A stretch of DNA of 64,000 nt from Parolsenella catena (lineage in GTDB: Bacteria; Actinomycetota; Coriobacteriia; Coriobacteriales; Atopobiaceae): contig NZ_AP019367.1 in assembly GCF_003966955.1 (NCBI RefSeq), forward strand, positions 124,001 through 188,000. Direction: 5' to 3'. Below, piece by piece: positions 38,706 to 47,508 of the stretch. The translations under genes were made by a program, and so were the position numbers. The notes beneath the pieces were generated by a model. That model had not been told where the DNA came from. It worked only from the letters and a program-made list of their open reading frames with translations, and did not search any database. How positions within the stretch are numbered: position 1 is the stretch's first letter; each line of letters starts with the position of its first letter.

Positions 38706-38814
38706 TGCACGGAAATCGAGGTTATCGGCCTCTGCGAAAGCCCCTGGAGACCGATAACCTCGAAAAACATGCACCTGGGCCCGCGCTCATCCCGATAACC
38801 TCAAAAACCGTGCA
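38706..38814. repeat. Three-armed TGCA/GGTTATCGG repeat element
   Basis: One arm (38706-38728, TGCA...CGAGGTTATCGG) is matched by two inverted copies (38751-38773 and 38792-38814), each reading CCGATAACCTC, then a short A-rich stretch, then TGCA. The first arm can pair with either copy, giving two alternative hairpins. It lies downstream of the glucokinase stop. Confidence 0.85.
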
Positions 38815-38856
38815 GCTCATCGAGGCCCAGGGTACCTGTCGTCTGCGCCAGCCCGC

Positions 38857-39807
38857 CTACAGCGAGAGCAGCGCCCGCCGCGCCGCGCCGAGGAAGCCCG
38901 CATCGTTGCCGAGCGATGCGGGGCGGATGGGTGTGTCCTTGCACGCGGAGACCGCCACCTCGCGATAGTGCGCAAGGCACGCCCGCCCGAACGTGTCCCA
39001 GCCGCCGCTCATGCCGCCGCCCACGACGAACGCGTCGGGGTCCACGGTAACAGCGACGGCCGCGAGTGCGCGCGCCAGGTAGTGGCCCAGGCGCTCGCAT
39101 GCGCGCACTGCCTGCGTGTTGCCTCCGCGCGCGGCCTCGAACACGGCGAGCGCGTCCGTGGCGTGTGCAATCGCCACCGGCTCGGCGCCGTCCGCCTCGC
39201 ACTCCTCGCGATACAGGCGGATGAGCCCGCGGGCGCTTGCGTACTGCTCAAGGCAGCCGCGGCAGCCGCAGTTGCAGGTCTCGGTCTCCTCGGGCTCAAC
39301 GTTGAGGTGCCCAATCTCACCTGCCGCTCCGTGTGCGCCCGCGATGACGTTGCCGCCGATGACAACGCCCGCGCCCACGCCCGTGCCCAGCGTCACCATG
39401 ACGGTGCCGCCGCGCGCGTTGCCCGAGCCGAGCCATGCCTCGCCGAGGGCCGCCGCGTTCGCGTCGTTCAGGACGGCGAGGCTGGCCTGTGGGTACGCCT
39501 CGCGGAGCGTCGTCGTGAGTCCGGCAAGGTCGAGCGTGATGTTGGGCGCCATCGTGAGCGTGCCGTCCTCCAGCACCACGCCGGGAACGTCCAGGCCGAT
39601 GGCGTCGAGCTTGCCGGCGTCAATGCCGCCCTGCTCCGCCAGCGCGTGAACGCCCTCGCACACCTTGGCAAACGCCCCGTCGCTGTCGAGGGCGCCCGTG
39701 CTCACCTTCGACGTGGCAAGAACCTCGCCGCGCTCCGCCACGAGGCCCATCTTTATGCTCGTGCCGCCGATGTCGATGCCCACTGCCTTGGTTGTCTTCT
39801 TGTCCAT
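38857..39807 (-). CDS. glk: ROK-family glucokinase
   Basis: A 316-residue ROK kinase that phosphorylates glucose with ATP. The N-terminal phosphate loop is VGIDIGGTSIKMGLV (about 9-23). Then come the catalytic region DVPGVVLEDG and NDANAAALGEAWLG (general base Asp), the glycine-rich TLGTGVGAGVVIGG, and the ROK zinc motif, ending CNCGCRGCLEQYAS. In this genome it would feed glucose into pgi and the glycogen operon. Start ATG 39807 has GAGAGGAGG upstream; the frame to 40038 overlaps the dnaX start and is not used. Confidence 0.94.
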   Translation of the reverse strand: MDKKTTKAVGIDIGGTSIKMGLVAERGEVLATSKVSTGALDSDGAFAKVCEGVHALAEQGGIDAGKLDAIGLDVPGVVLEDGTLTMAPNITLDLAGLTTTLREAYPQASLAVLNDANAAALGEAWLGSGNARGGTVMVTLGTGVGAGVVIGGNVIAGAHGAAGEIGHLNVEPEETETCNCGCRGCLEQYASARGLIRLYREECEADGAEPVAIAHATDALAVFEAARGGNTQAVRACERLGHYLARALAAVAVTVDPDAFVVGGGMSGGWDTFGRACLAHYREVAVSACKDTPIRPASLGNDAGFLGAARRALLSL

Positions 39808-39957
39808 GACCTCTCCTCTCGGGTTGTGATAAGAGCGTACGTCCCCGAGAGCGTCCGTTAAATGGCGGATCGGGTGAGCGACCCGCTCGTGCCGTCCGCC
39901 GCGCGCCAGCGAACCCGCCATGGCCTTGCGCGTCGGCGCTGCGGCGTCCTTCTCGCC

Positions 39958-39963
39958 TATACT
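39958..39963 (+). promoter_or_regulatory. -10 element of dnaX
   Basis: TATACT about 55 bases before the dnaX start, in the same CTATACTGAG context as the SRP RNA promoter. No good -35 is seen. Confidence 0.45.
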
Positions 39964-40018
39964 GAGAGAACATGTCGCGACGCGCCGTCGCGCGCCCGCC
40001 AACCTTGCCGGAGGCCGC

Positions 40019-42277
40019 ATGGAATCGCTGTATCGCAAGTATCGCCCGCAGACGTTTGAGCAGGTAGTTGGCCAGTCTCACGTTGTCTCGACGCTCGAGC
40101 GCGCCGTGACCGAGCACCGCCTGTCCCACGCCTACCTCTTCTGCGGCCCGCGCGGCACGGGCAAGACCACCATGGCCCGCATCCTGGCCAAGGCCCTCAT
40201 GTGCGAGACCGGCGAGGGTCACCTGCCCGATGGCACCTGCGAGGAGTGCCAGCTCATTGCCGCCGGCGAGCACCCGGACGTCTACGAGCTGGACGCCGCG
40301 AGCCGCACGGGCGTCGACAACGTGCGCGAGGAGATCATCAACCGCGTGGACTACGCGCCGGTGCGCGGCCGCTACAAGGTCTACATCATCGACGAGGTCC
40401 ACATGCTCACGCCGGCGGCGTTCAATGCGCTGCTCAAGACGCTCGAGGAGCCGCCCTCCCACGTCGTGTTCATCATGTGCACCACGGACCCGCAGAAGAT
40501 CCTCGCCACGATTCTCTCGCGCGTCCAGCGCTTTGACTTTCACTCCATCGCGCCCGACGAGATGCGCGCCCACCTCGCCCACGTGTGCGACGAGGAGGGC
40601 TTCACCTATGACGGCGAGGCCCTTGACCTCGTAGTGCGCCACGCACGCGGCGGCATGCGAGACGCGCTGTCCTCGCTCGAGCAGCTCTCCGTGTTTGGCG
40701 CCGGCAACGTGAGCGTCGAGGCTGCGCGAGACCTGCTTGGCGAGTCGAGCGACTCCGCGCTCTCCGGCGTCTCCCTGGCACTTGCCCGCAGGGACGTGCC
40801 CGAGCTGTTCTCCAAGATCAGCGAGCTCGTCGATGGCGGTCGTGACCTGCTGCAGTTCACGCGCGAGCTGGCGTCTCGCGCGCGCGATGCCTATGTGGTG
40901 AGCGTCGCTGGCGCCAAGCCGGGCGTCGTGAGCGTACCGGAGGGCGAGCTTCCCCTGCTTGAGGAGGAGGCCGCTGCCTACGGAAGCCCAGACCGACTCG
41001 CGCGCGTGCTCACGGTGCTGGGGGACGCCGCGAGCGAGATGCGCACGGCCGTGAACCAGCGGCTCGTGCTGGAGATCGCGCTCACGCGCTGCGCGCGTCC
41101 GGAGAGCGACCTGACGCTCGAGTCGCTCGCGGAGCGCATCTCCGCGCTCGAGGCGAGGCTCGCGGGCGGCCCGGTACCGACTGCTGCGCCTGCTGCGGCT
41201 CCGGCTGGCACTGCGTCAGTCGCGAGCGCCGGCCCAACGCAGACGCCTGCGTCGTCCCCGGCAAAGCCGGCGGCGCCCAAGTTCGTGCCGCCCGCACTCA
41301 ACCTGCGCCGCAAGCCCGCGGCAAGCGCGCCCGCCCCTGCGGTTCCGCCCGCCCCGAGTCCGAGAAGAGCCACGGCTCCTGCCCCTGCGCCGAGGGCCGC
41401 CGCGCCCGTGGCGTCAGTGCCGCCGGCTCCTGCGCCGGCTCCGCGCCCGGTGACGTCCGAACCTGCCTCCACCTCCAAGCCCGCCACGAGCCCCGCGCCC
41501 ATGCAGAACGGGACGCTGCAGCGGACGTGGAAGGCGGTCGTGGACGGCCTGCTCAAGACGAGCGCTTCGTGCGGCTCGCTGCTGCTGAACGCCACGGCCA
41601 CGGCCGACGACGGCTCAACGCTCACGGTGACCCTTCCCGGTGGCAGCTCGTTTACGCGCCGCATGCTCGAGCGCGCCGACGTCAAGGCCATCGTGGACGC
41701 AGCTGTGGCCTCCGCCTTCGGCGCTCCTCGCGCCATCGCGTATGCAAGTGATGGCGCCGCGCCCGCCCATGCTCCCGCCAAAGCCGCGTCTCCTGTGACC
41801 GTTCCCGCTCCCAAGCCCGTGCCAGCCGCCGCGACGCCGCAGCCGGCTCCCGCGCCCGCGCCGAGCCCCGCTGCCCCCGCGCCCGCGCCGGCGTCTACAC
41901 CTACCCCCGCCGCGGCGCCCAAGCCGGCGCCCCACGGCCGTGCCGCCTCGCTCAAGCTCCCCGACGTCGCCAGGCCCGCGGCCGCCCCCGTCGAGCCGCC
42001 CGTGGAGGAGGACATCCCGCCCTACGACGACGCTGACGTCCCGCCCTACGACGATGCCGACGTTCCTCCCGTTGACGTTGCGTCACCTGCGCCGGCAAAC
42101 GCCGCGTCCGGGCTCAAGCTCCCCGACGTTGCCGCGAGGACAAGCGACGCAGGTGAGGCCCCGGTCGCGTCCTCCGAGCCCGTCTCGGCGTCAAACGACG
42201 AGCTCGCCTCGATGTTCTCGGATGTGTTCGGCGCAACCAAGATGACCGTCGTGGACGAGAACAACAATCCCATCTAG
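40019..42277 (+). CDS. dnaX: DNA polymerase III subunit gamma/tau
   Basis: A 752-residue clamp-loader ATPase. The AAA+ domain begins MESLYRKYRPQTFEQVVGQ and has Walker A GPRGTGKTT (about 42-50). The zinc-binding cysteines follow (CETGEGHLPDGTCEEC), with DEVHML and the sensor 1 region CTTDPQKI after them. The clamp-loader body runs to about residue 380. From about 385 the protein is Ala/Pro-rich, interrupted by a small folded segment (about 500-585, TWKAVVDGLLKTSASCGSLLLNATA) that resembles the tau C-terminal domain. Near residue 660 a unit of the type DVPPYDDA is repeated. Start ATG 40019 has CCGGAGG upstream. Confidence 0.95.
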   Translation: MESLYRKYRPQTFEQVVGQSHVVSTLERAVTEHRLSHAYLFCGPRGTGKTTMARILAKALMCETGEGHLPDGTCEECQLIAAGEHPDVYELDAASRTGVDNVREEIINRVDYAPVRGRYKVYIIDEVHMLTPAAFNALLKTLEEPPSHVVFIMCTTDPQKILATILSRVQRFDFHSIAPDEMRAHLAHVCDEEGFTYDGEALDLVVRHARGGMRDALSSLEQLSVFGAGNVSVEAARDLLGESSDSALSGVSLALARRDVPELFSKISELVDGGRDLLQFTRELASRARDAYVVSVAGAKPGVVSVPEGELPLLEEEAAAYGSPDRLARVLTVLGDAASEMRTAVNQRLVLEIALTRCARPESDLTLESLAERISALEARLAGGPVPTAAPAAAPAGTASVASAGPTQTPASSPAKPAAPKFVPPALNLRRKPAASAPAPAVPPAPSPRRATAPAPAPRAAAPVASVPPAPAPAPRPVTSEPASTSKPATSPAPMQNGTLQRTWKAVVDGLLKTSASCGSLLLNATATADDGSTLTVTLPGGSSFTRRMLERADVKAIVDAAVASAFGAPRAIAYASDGAAPAHAPAKAASPVTVPAPKPVPAAATPQPAPAPAPSPAAPAPAPASTPTPAAAPKPAPHGRAASLKLPDVARPAAAPVEPPVEEDIPPYDDADVPPYDDADVPPVDVASPAPANAASGLKLPDVAARTSDAGEAPVASSEPVSASNDELASMFSDVFGATKMTVVDENNNPI

Positions 42278-42279
42278 CA

Positions 42280-42313
42280 GCGAGGCGCCCCGCCAGTTCG
42301 GGCGCCTCGCCTT
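42280..42313 (+). terminator. Hairpin terminator after dnaX
   Basis: GCGAGGCGCCC (42280-42290) pairs with 42300-42310, followed by CTTT. It separates dnaX from ybaB-recR. Confidence 0.75.
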
Positions 42314-42456
42314 TGGCGGCTCGTGGCTGCCTCGCCCGCGTCGGCGGCACGCATGCGTTCGAGCGCCGCTCGACCTGAGCGCGCCGCTGGCCAAACCGCT
42401 AGAGTCTTAACGAGAGCAAACCAGGCGCAACCCGCGCCGATTGAGAAGGAGCAACC

Positions 42457-42780
42457 ATGCCCCAGATGAACATGCAGCAGATGATGAAGCAGGCGCGCAA
42501 GATGCAGGAGCAGCTCGCTGCCGCGCAGGACAAGCTCAAGGACGTCGAGGTCTCCGCCTCCACGGGCGGCGGCATGGTCAAGGTCGTCGCCACGGGCGAG
42601 ATGCAGATCAAGTCCATCGAGATCAGCCCCGACGCCTGCGACCCCGAGGACGTCGAGATGCTCCAGGACATGGTCCTCGCCGCCGTCAACGACGCGCTCT
42701 CGAGCGCCCAGGAGGCGGCCAACACGCAGATGAGCGCCGCCGCGGGCCTTGGCAACATGAACATCCCGGGCCTGTTCTAG
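42457..42780 (+). CDS. YbaB/EbfC-family nucleoid-associated protein
   Basis: A 107-residue DNA-binding protein of the YbaB family, a small dimer that coats the nucleoid. It begins with a Met/Gln-rich segment (MPQMNMQQMMKQARKMQEQ). The core VEVSASTGGGMVKVVATGEMQIKSIEI is the family signature, and the C-terminal helix contains MVLAAVNDALSSAQ. The dnaX-ybaB-recR order is strongly conserved in bacteria. Start ATG 42457 has AGAAGGAGC upstream; recR begins 3 bases after its stop. Confidence 0.96.
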   Translation: MPQMNMQQMMKQARKMQEQLAAAQDKLKDVEVSASTGGGMVKVVATGEMQIKSIEISPDACDPEDVEMLQDMVLAAVNDALSSAQEAANTQMSAAAGLGNMNIPGLF

Positions 42781-42783
42781 CCC

Positions 42784-43437
42784 ATGCCCTACGACCAGCT
42801 TGGCGCCGGTGGCTCCCTTGGCGGAGCCCCGGCGCCTTCTCGCAACGACGGCCGCGCCCTACGCCGTCTGCTCGATGAGCTGGGCAGGCTTCCGGGCATT
42901 GGCCCCAAGAGCGCCCAGCGCATCGCCTACCACATCCTCGGCTCGGACGCCGAGGAGGCCCGCCGCCTTGCCCAGGCGATTCTCGACGTCAAGCAGCAGG
43001 TCCACTTCTGCCCCGTCTGCTTCAGCTACGCCACGCGCGAGCGCTGCGACGTCTGCGAGGACCCGAGCCGCGACCAGGCGAGCATCTGCGTCGTCTCCGA
43101 GCCGCGAGACGTCACGGCGATCGAGCGGACGGGTGCCTTCCACGGCCTGTATCACGTGCTCGGCGGCGTCATCTCGCCCATGGACAAGATAGGGCCCGAG
43201 CAGCTCCACGTTCGCGAGCTGCTCTCGCGCCTGGCAGACGGCACGGTCACGGAGGTCATCCTCGCCACGAATCCAGACGTCGAGGGCGAGACGACCGCGA
43301 CCTACCTCTCGCGCACGATCAAGCCGCTTGGCGTCCACGTGACGAGGCTCGCGAGCGGGCTTCCCGTGGGCGGGGACCTCGAGTACGCTGACGAGGTAAC
43401 GCTCGGCAGGGCGATCGAGGCTCGCCGCGAGCTGTAG
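42784..43437 (+). CDS. recR: Recombination mediator RecR
   Basis: A 217-residue protein that works with RecO (and RecF) to load RecA on gapped DNA. After a short extra N-terminal stretch (1-20, Gly/Ala-rich) come the helix-hairpin-helix [22 protein letters not shown], the four-cysteine zinc finger ([16 protein letters not shown]), and the Toprim domain ([50 protein letters not shown]). Its start ATG lies 3 bases after the ybaB stop. Length is slightly above the usual 200. Confidence 0.96.
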   Translation: MPYDQLGAGGSLGGAPAPSRNDGRALRRLLDELGRLPGIGPKSAQRIAYHILGSDAEEARRLAQAILDVKQQVHFCPVCFSYATRERCDVCEDPSRDQASICVVSEPRDVTAIERTGAFHGLYHVLGGVISPMDKIGPEQLHVRELLSRLADGTVTEVILATNPDVEGETTATYLSRTIKPLGVHVTRLASGLPVGGDLEYADEVTLGRAIEARREL

Positions 43438-43504
43438 TATCGTTGCAGGCGCCGACGTTTCCGGCGCGCATGCGAGCCTGCGGCCCGCACGAATGGAAGG
43501 GGCC

Positions 43505-44479
43505 ATGATGGCGAGATTCAAGCAACCTGCCGATGGGCAGCGACAAAACCCCGGCACGCAGTCGCGCCGCCCTGCCGCGCACGCGCGCCATGCGGCCCCG
43601 AGCGGGAGTTCCCAGGCCCTCCGCGAGCCTGCCCCGCGCGTCGAGACGCCCACGCGTGGCTCTCGCTTCGCCGATGCGTCGCGTGCCACGGCGGCCTCCC
43701 ATAGCTTCCCGGCCCTCGGCAACACCTCCACGAGGCTTGTCGCCGGTCAGGTACCAACGTCCGTGAGCACCTCATCTCCCGACGACGCACCGCGTCCCAT
43801 CAACGTCGACCCGGCGGTCACCGGGTCATTTAGCACGATCCGCGATGGCCAGGGGGCCGTCGTCACCACGCGCGAGACGGCCTCGGCGGCAGCGGGCGCG
43901 GCCCGCGAGGCCATGGGCTCCTCCGAGGCCGTCCGAGCGGGAGTTCGCCGCCGCAAGGCCGCGAGGCCCGCGCCGACCAGGGCGCCCAGGGGCGTCATCG
44001 CGGGAATCATCGTGGCCGTCATCGTCGTGATCGGACTCGCCACCTGTGCCGTGCGCTCGATTGTCGATCCCGCGCCATCTGGGGACGAGGCCCAGGCCGC
44101 GGCGGCCCAGACGAGCGTCGGCGCCAACGATGGCGGCATCTCCATCGCGGGGTCGTCCTACTCGACGCGCCAGGGGGACTCGGGCTGGGAGCTCGTGAAG
44201 GGCGAGGGGGACGATGCCACCGTGGTGGCCCAGCTGTCTGGCTCGCCCGTTGCCCTGTGCCTGCACGAGGGCACGCTGTTCGTCCCCGAGAACCTCTCGG
44301 ACGGAACGTGGGACGTCATCTGCTATGTCGTGGCAGACGGCTCCACGCCTGCGCAGCTGCTCAACGGTGATGGCCAGCCCGTCGTCGGCTCGGGCGAGCT
44401 TTCCGCCGCCGAGCTAGATGGGGACAGCCTCGTCGTGACCGATGCGAGCGGCGCGCAGACGAGGCTTGCCCTCTCGTAA
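43505..44479 (+). CDS. Single-pass membrane protein of unknown function
   Basis: A 324-residue protein I do not recognise. Residues 1-150 are a disordered cytoplasmic region rich in Ala, Arg, Pro and Ser. One helix (about 160-182, VIAGIIVAVIVVIGLATCAV) crosses the membrane. The exported domain (about 200-324) is small and rich in beta strands (WELVKGEGDDATVVAQLSG, VALCLHEGTLFVPENLSDG, SLVVTDASGAQTRLALS). The architecture resembles the CapA-like protein at 20.6 kb. ATG 43505 with GAAGGGG upstream is preferred over ATG 43493. It is downstream of recR with a 67-base gap and ends in its own terminator. Confidence 0.75.
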   Translation: MMARFKQPADGQRQNPGTQSRRPAAHARHAAPSGSSQALREPAPRVETPTRGSRFADASRATAASHSFPALGNTSTRLVAGQVPTSVSTSSPDDAPRPINVDPAVTGSFSTIRDGQGAVVTTRETASAAAGAAREAMGSSEAVRAGVRRRKAARPAPTRAPRGVIAGIIVAVIVVIGLATCAVRSIVDPAPSGDEAQAAAAQTSVGANDGGISIAGSSYSTRQGDSGWELVKGEGDDATVVAQLSGSPVALCLHEGTLFVPENLSDGTWDVICYVVADGSTPAQLLNGDGQPVVGSGELSAAELDGDSLVVTDASGAQTRLALS

Positions 44480-44522
44480 TCTCGGTCAGCTACGGCTCCA
44501 AACATTTTTTCTTTGCGCCAGA

Positions 44523-44554
44523 AACGGCATCTCCCCAGGTAGATGCCGTTTTTT
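44523..44554 (+). terminator. Rho-independent terminator
   Basis: AACGGCATCT pairs with AGATGCCGTT around an 8-base loop and is followed by TTTT, about 45 bases after the membrane-protein stop. Confidence 0.92.
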
Positions 44555-44655
44555 CTTCTCGATGACCCAAAAAATAAGCAATTTGCCAAAAAAAGTTTGA
44601 ATTTGGGCTAGACAAAGGCCGCAATCTTCGGCATTATATTCCTCGCACCTGACAC

Positions 44656-44732
<77 letters not shown>

Positions 44733-44743
44733 TTGGATGTCAG

Positions 44744-44771
44744 AGGGCCCTGGGAAACCGGGGCCCTTTTT
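44744..44771 (+). terminator. Rho-independent terminator of the tRNA gene
   Basis: AGGGCCCTGG pairs with CCGGGGCCCT around GAAA and is followed by a TTTTT run ending near 44771. Confidence 0.9.
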
Positions 44772-44940
44772 GTTATCTCGGGGGCCCGTGCCCGCCACGT
44801 GCCCGCAAGCCTCGCGCCGCCCCATGTAGCCAATCCGCATGCGTGCCCTCGGCAAGCGAGGGGCCTCCCCACCCATTTGCTAGAATCTCGTGCGAACGAA
44901 GGCTAGCTGGCCGCGCCGCGGCCACTTTGGAGGATGGTTC

Positions 44941-45651
44941 GTGTCAGATTACGCGCAGCGAGAAGCGTACGCGCCCGCCCATGGCGAGGCGAGCCTTGCC
45001 GTGTTCGACTACGACGGCACCATCATGGATGGTCAGTCGGGCCAGCTCTTCTCCCTCTACCTGCTCAGGCACGGTCTCATCACGCGTCGCACGGCCCTGC
45101 GCCTGGGGTGGTGGGGCGTGCGCTACAAGCTGCACCTGCCCTATCGCCAGGACGAGTCCCGTGAGCTCATCTTCCGCGACCTCGCCCGTTACGACCACGA
45201 CGAGGTCATGCGCATCATGCGCGACTTCTACGCGGAGCTTCTCGCGCCCCGCACGCGCGCTGACGCCAAGGCAGAGATCGAGCGCTGCCAAGCGGACGGC
45301 ATGACGTGCGTCCTTGTCTCGGCCACGTTCTTCGAGATGGCGCGCGTTGCCGCCGAGGAGCTCGGCATTGAGGGCGTTGCCGCCACCCATATGGAGCTTG
45401 ACGAGCGCGGGCGCTTCACCGGACGTGTCGAGGGCGAGGTCGTTGCCGGCGAGGGCAAGGTGCGCGCCGTGTGCCGCTGGGCCAACGAGGCTATCGGGGA
45501 GGGCACCTGGCACATCGCGCGCGCCTATGGCGACCACTTCACCGACGAGCCCCTGCTCGAGCTTGCTGACGAGCCGTGCGCCGTGTGTCCGGGTAGCACG
45601 CTCTCCCGCATCGCCCGCCGCCGCGGGTGGCGCATCGCGCGCTGGAGCTAG
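44941..45651 (+). CDS. HAD-superfamily IB phosphatase (SerB-like)
   Basis: A 236-residue phosphatase. Motif I is VFDYDGTIMDGQSG, with the two catalytic Asp at about 22 and 24. The cap (LYLLRHGLITRRTALRLGWWGVRYKL) is of the subfamily IB type. Motif II is CVLVSATFFEM, and motif IV is AYGDHFTDEPLLELADEPCAV. Proteins of this type dephosphorylate phosphoserine or lysophospholipid/glycerol-phosphate-type substrates; the substrate here is not decided. Start GTG 44941 has TTGGAGG seven bases upstream; the frame back to 44890 has no signal. It is followed after 3 bases by the MutY-like gene, so the two form an operon. Confidence 0.9.
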   Translation: MSDYAQREAYAPAHGEASLAVFDYDGTIMDGQSGQLFSLYLLRHGLITRRTALRLGWWGVRYKLHLPYRQDESRELIFRDLARYDHDEVMRIMRDFYAELLAPRTRADAKAEIERCQADGMTCVLVSATFFEMARVAAEELGIEGVAATHMELDERGRFTGRVEGEVVAGEGKVRAVCRWANEAIGEGTWHIARAYGDHFTDEPLLELADEPCAVCPGSTLSRIARRRGWRIARWS

Positions 45652-45654
45652 CCC

Positions 45655-46545
45655 ATGGACCGCACCAGTGAGGACCTTGATGCCTTTCGCGCCCGCGTCT
45701 ACCTGCGCGGTCGCGAGCTGTACCGCGACCTTCCCTGGAGGCGCACGCGCGATGCGTACGCCATCTGGGTCTCCGAGGCGATGCTGCAGCAGACACAGGT
45801 CTCGCGCGTCGACGGCCGCTGGCAACGCTGGCTCGAGCGCTTCCCGAGCATGGCCGCGCTTGCCGCCGCGAGCTCGGCGGACGTGCTCGACGAGTGGCAG
45901 GGGCTCGGTTACAACCGCAGGGCGCTCGCGCTGTGGCGAGCCGCCGGCCAAATCGTCTCCGAGCACGACGGACGGATGCCCATCGAGGAGCGCGACCTGA
46001 GGGCGCTTCCCGGCATAGGGCCCGCGACGGCCGCCGGCATCCGGGCGTTTGCCTACGACCTGCCCGGCGTCTATCTCGAGACGAACGTGCGCACCGTGTT
46101 CCTTCACGAGCTGTTTCCCGGCGAGCAGGACGTGCCAGACTCCGCCCTGCGCCCGCTCGTGGCCGAGGCATGTCCCGAGCACGCGCTCTCCGTGGCGGGT
46201 GCGGATGCGCCCGCCACGCCTCGCAGCTGGTACTATGCCCTGCTCGACTACGGATACCACCTCAAGCAGACGCTGCCCAACCCGTCTCGTCGCTCTCGCT
46301 CGCATGTCCGGCAGTCGCGCTTCGAGGGGTCGCACCGGCAAAAGCGGGCTGCCGTCGTGCGCCTGCTGCTCGACGCCCGCGCCACGGGCGAGGGCCTTTC
46401 ACCCGCGGAGGCCGCCAGCGCGCTCACGGCGCTTGAGACGGCTGCCGGCCGCGATTCCGTGGACGAGGCATATGCCCGCGAGATTCTCGTCCAGCTCGAG
46501 CGCGAGGGCTTCTGCCACGAGCAGAGGGGCCGCTGGCTCGCCTAG
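45655..46545 (+). CDS. MutY-like adenine glycosylase lacking the iron-sulfur cluster
   Basis: A 296-residue HhH-GPD DNA glycosylase. The general acid Glu41 is present in [12 protein letters not shown], and the helix-hairpin-helix is [12 protein letters not shown] (about 118-129). The position of the catalytic Asp (DGNV in MutY) is Glu142 in LETNVRTVF. The four cysteines of the MutY cluster are absent: after [13 protein letters not shown] the chain continues [21 protein letters not shown]. The C-terminal region (about 220-296) is a short winged-helix-like end instead of the full 8-oxoG-recognition domain. It is probably a DNA-repair glycosylase of a divergent clade. Start ATG 45655 has GGAG eight bases upstream; it is coupled to the HAD gene. 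Confidence 0.85.
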   Translation: MDRTSEDLDAFRARVYLRGRELYRDLPWRRTRDAYAIWVSEAMLQQTQVSRVDGRWQRWLERFPSMAALAAASSADVLDEWQGLGYNRRALALWRAAGQIVSEHDGRMPIEERDLRALPGIGPATAAGIRAFAYDLPGVYLETNVRTVFLHELFPGEQDVPDSALRPLVAEACPEHALSVAGADAPATPRSWYYALLDYGYHLKQTLPNPSRRSRSHVRQSRFEGSHRQKRAAVVRLLLDARATGEGLSPAEAASALTALETAAGRDSVDEAYAREILVQLEREGFCHEQRGRWLA

Positions 46546-46673
46546 CCGCACCGCATGCCGCTCCGCCATGCTCGGACGCCTGGCGCGCGGGTAGAAGGGC
46601 CATGACGGCCGCGTGCGGCGGCCGAGGTGCACGGGTGGCCCTCCCGGTGCCATCCCCGAGCAAAGGAGCAGTC

Positions 46674-47219
<546 letters not shown>

Positions 47220-47245
47220 CCGCTCGCGGCGCTTGCGAAAAACGC

Positions 47246-47310
47246 GAGCGCTGCAAACGAGTCACTTATGGTGCTTCTCGAGGCCTGAAAGTGACTCGTT
47301 TGCAGCGCTC
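47246..47310. repeat. Perfect 22-bp inverted repeat, TGCAAA family
   Basis: Arms 47246-47267 and 47289-47310 are exact complements around a 21-base loop. The left arm contains GCTGCAAACGAGTCACTT, close to the arm at 31521. It lies between rubrerythrin and the glycogen operon. Confidence 0.9.
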
Positions 47311-47353
47311 GGCAGCCCGCTGTCGCGCCCCGCAGCTGACACAAAACCTCCCG

Positions 47354-47407
47354 TTTACCGAACCTTTTCCAATGTTGCCTTTACCGGACAAGTTGTGGGC
47401 ATACAGT
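47354..47407 (+). promoter_or_regulatory. Putative glycogen-operon promoter with direct repeats
   Basis: TTTACCGAAC (47354-47363) and TTTACCGGAC (47380-47389) are near-identical direct repeats, with starts 26 bases apart. The second overlaps a -35-like TTTACC, with TACAGT (47402-47407) at 16 bases as -10. The glgB start is about 100 bases downstream. This arrangement suits an activator or repressor binding site; the regulator is unknown. Confidence 0.4.
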
Positions 47408-47508
47408 GGAGACGCACCGGCTCGAAATGAGCGGACGCCATATATTCGCAGCTTAGGTTGCTGCCAAAAGAAGGCGTCTGGTGCGGCACCCAGGGGAGGG
47501 GGAGTCAC

